Source: Sipunculus nudus
Taxonomy: Eukaryota > Annelida > Sipuncula > Golfingiida > Sipunculidae
Length of the DNA: 64,000 bases
Assembly (NCBI GenBank): GCA_026874595.1
Contig: CM049306.1
Span: 39,370,019 to 39,434,018, forward strand
Direction of reading: 5' to 3'
The position numbers and the translations under genes were made by a program. The notes under the pieces were generated by a model, which did not search any database, was not told the DNA's origin, and saw only the letters and a program-made list of their open reading frames with translations. This document shows, one piece after another, positions 62,244 through 64,000 of this stretch; position 1 is the first letter of the stretch, and the number at the start of each line of letters is the position of its first letter.

Positions 62244-63363
62244 CAGGTATTGTTTTATTGTGTCACTTGTTTATATATAGGATAGATAGAAAAAATGGGT
62301 ATTTATGAATGTGCACAAGAATTTTTCTGTTTCCACTCAAAATATGAAATAACTATCTCCAGGTCTTGTAAATATTTAAGTTTATAACTCTTAGAGAAGT
62401 GATTTGAGATCATCCAACTAAGATTTACAGTAAAAGAAAAAGGTATAAATAATAATTCGTTCATCTTCTTCAAAATAAATGAAAAATTTATATTTAAATA
62501 TAAATAAAAAAAACAAAAGTGCTTATTGATACCATTATCATTTATTAGGAAATTAAATTCCACATAAACCATAATATCAGTTTAATAAAACATTGATGAA
62601 GTTAAAGGCTAATGAATTTTGACAGTTTGAAAGCAGTGGCATGTTCAGTTAGATTTTAACCTCGAGTGATGAAGAGAAAACACTGAAGATGTTACAAGAG
62701 AAAGATGTGTTATGGTAGTTTTGTATGTCTTAATGGACATTGAGTCAGGCATATGGCACAAATCTCATCAGTGTTTTGATATGCATAACTTGCTCTTTTC
62801 TTAAACTTATATGAATGATCATTTGTAAAGATCTTGGTTTATTACATATATTTTAGTCGCAGTGGTCACATGAGTGAAAAAAAAATTATTAAAACAACAC
62901 ATTTAAACATTAAAATAAGAGTAAGTTAAAAAATATAAAACTTACAACAAAATGTGTATTCCTTTTCCATTCAGGAGTGTAACAAAAACTTCTAAAATTA
63001 ATTCTGTTCTTGCTCATTTAATGAGAATTCAGTTAATTTAATTGGAGGTTATGTATTTGTATTTTACACTGTGTCAGTTCACCCTTTTTTCTAGATCAAG
63101 TGACCAAGCTCTCTTTCCATTCATCATGTGAAAATAGCAGCTGCTGTTAAACTGTGTTTCCATAGGTGTGTATGTATGCATAAAATTGCATATATACATA
63201 TACGTTTTAATGGAAACACAGCTTATTGGCCTTTATACACAGACATAATTACATGAGAGGAGACCATGGTACCTTCTCAGAAAAAATATTGTCTGCAGTG
63301 AGGAATATTGGTTGACAGGTCTGTTTTACGCAAAAAATAGATAGTTGTCTTTCTTCTTGGCAG

Positions 63364-63392
63364 GCAAAGCAATTGAAAGCATATCAGACAAG
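63364..63392 (+). CDS. Probable exon continuing the protein of 14353-14515
   Basis: An excellent acceptor ('ttgtctttcttcttggcag') precedes GCAAAGCAATTGAAAGC, and ACAAG|gtacag supplies a reasonable donor, giving a 29-nt exon starting at phase 0. This phase matches the donor of the exon at 14353. The peptide AKQLKAYQTR joined to ...DLMRKQEIE reads as one amphipathic helix, which is the main argument that both belong to one gene. If the donor is not used, the frame stays open for 30 codons (adding YSTLLSSLSFLTDSVSSW and so on) to TGA at 63454-63456, making it a possible terminal exon. A 29-nt exon would shift phase, so a correctly phased downstream exon must exist outside the window or below my detection. 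The protein family is not recognised. Confidence 0.45.
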
Positions 63393-64000
63393 GTACAGCA
63401 CGTTGCTGAGTAGCTTGAGTTTTTTGACGGATTCAGTTTCAAGCTGGATATTCTGAATGTTGGGCGAATGATTATTATGTTCTTTTTGGCAGTCTAACCT
63501 ACAGTTATCATGTTGCCAAAGCTTAATTGTTGGGAATCATCTCCCTGATAGTTGAATAACCGAATTTACCTTTTTTGTTGGAAATTAAAAGTGAAGGCAA
63601 GGATCATCATTGCTAATTCTAAAAAAATGAACAAATGAACATAAGAATTATTTATAATAAAAAAATGCAGTTTAATAAAGATTAATCTTGAATTTGTCAG
63701 TTTTATATACAATGCTGTTTTGTATATTGAAATATGCACTGAGATTTAAAAAAAAAGTTAAATTATAATGACAAATTGGAGACTAATTTTGCTGTTTTTG
63801 TCCTTTTCATTAGAGAAAGCCTAGCTGCCTATCATACTACAGTGTTTTATAGAAAGTACGGCTAACATGATGTGTTTTCCGTGGATTTTCAGTCTTCTGC
63901 CGATTTTCCCAGTCAATGTACACAAGACTCCAGCCACTCTGTTGCACTCATGGTGAATAACATCATATAGTGCAGGCGACGGAGCTGTTGTCTCCATAGA
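63393..64000. other. Sequence after the 3' candidate exon
   Basis: AT-rich to about 63830, then less so to the window end, where a weak exon candidate (63893-63952) lies. Confidence 0.4.
63893..63952 (+). other. Candidate exon (60 nt, speculative)
   Basis: It follows 'gtggattttcag' and ends ATG|gtgaat. One frame is open for 20 codons, phase 0 to 0, giving a Ser-rich peptide starting SSADFPSQCTQDSSHS. Its phase does not fit a 29-nt exon at 63364, and a second acceptor ('ttttcccag') lies inside it. Recorded only as a lead. Confidence 0.15.

Larger units (their letters stand above)
61386..63363. other. Last part of the large intron before the 3' candidate exon
   Basis: AT-rich. It contains the ~139-bp-spaced direct repeat at 62030-62210 and the GT/G tract at 62207-62243. 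The final bases, 'tctttcttcttggcag', form a strong acceptor. Confidence 0.45.

Noticed and set aside
1-64000. tRNA, rRNA, CRISPR arrays and viral genes
   Set aside because: No cloverleaf with a conserved GGTTCRA arm, no rRNA-like blocks, no regularly spaced short identical repeats with unique spacers, and no viral protein motifs were seen.

Overview
This window is eukaryotic, AT-rich and almost entirely non-coding. It reads as intronic DNA of a large gene in an invertebrate. The dispersed repeats suggest a bivalve mollusc, perhaps a scallop-like one: elements with GGTGGCGCCACC palindromes, 'ggatactatgttttc' heads and long stretches related to 'gtacgttaacccatact'. That assignment is inference from repeat style, since no marker gene is present. 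I saw no prokaryotic operons, rRNA, tRNA or CRISPR.

Coding content is tiny. One exon is well supported on the + strand (14353-14515, 163 nt, 54 codons; acceptor after a phase-2 intron, GAG|gtaagt donor at phase 0). It encodes a very basic, Ser/Thr-rich linker ending in a helix-like stretch. A second likely exon starts at 63364 behind a strong polypyrimidine tract and continues that helix in the compatible phase (phase 0). If the two are spliced directly, the intron is about 48.8 kb. Three weaker exon candidates (8176-8184, 34037-34129, 63893-63952) are recorded with low confidence. I do not recognise the protein family.

The rest is introns built from mobile elements and tandem repeats. Layout: a LINE reverse-transcriptase tail (3-356) abutting element A1 (363-3265); element A3 (7717-8143) and A2 (8980-12090); the exon; element B (19175-20792, with an internal 327-bp tandem repeat); a 34-bp minisatellite (22936-25115) split by element C (23294-24468); several other minisatellites (25915-26690, 26995-27280, 28545-28930); element D (34988-36019); a small mariner-like MITE (38737-38919); a CCAAT-bearing 31-bp minisatellite (39669-39770); a PIF/Harbinger-like element (46828-48383); element E (49763-50537) and two 3' ends of a family F (52150-52202, 52788-52821); simple repeats near 54.2, 61.3 and 62.2 kb; and the second candidate exon.

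The most interesting result is that elements A-E, apparently different families, share one architecture: a 5' terminal motif whose inverted copy lies just inside the 3' end, then a short 3' terminal hairpin, then a fixed tail (CTAG in B, C, D; CTTGTT or TTGTT in A, E, F). B, C and D also fold their own 5' end into a hairpin. This resembles the asymmetric terminal inverted repeats of Helentron/Helitron2-type rolling-circle transposons. The insertion of C into a minisatellite lets the empty site be read directly, and it shows no target-site duplication beyond at most one base. All copies I found lack recognisable Rep/helicase coding capacity, so they would be non-autonomous.
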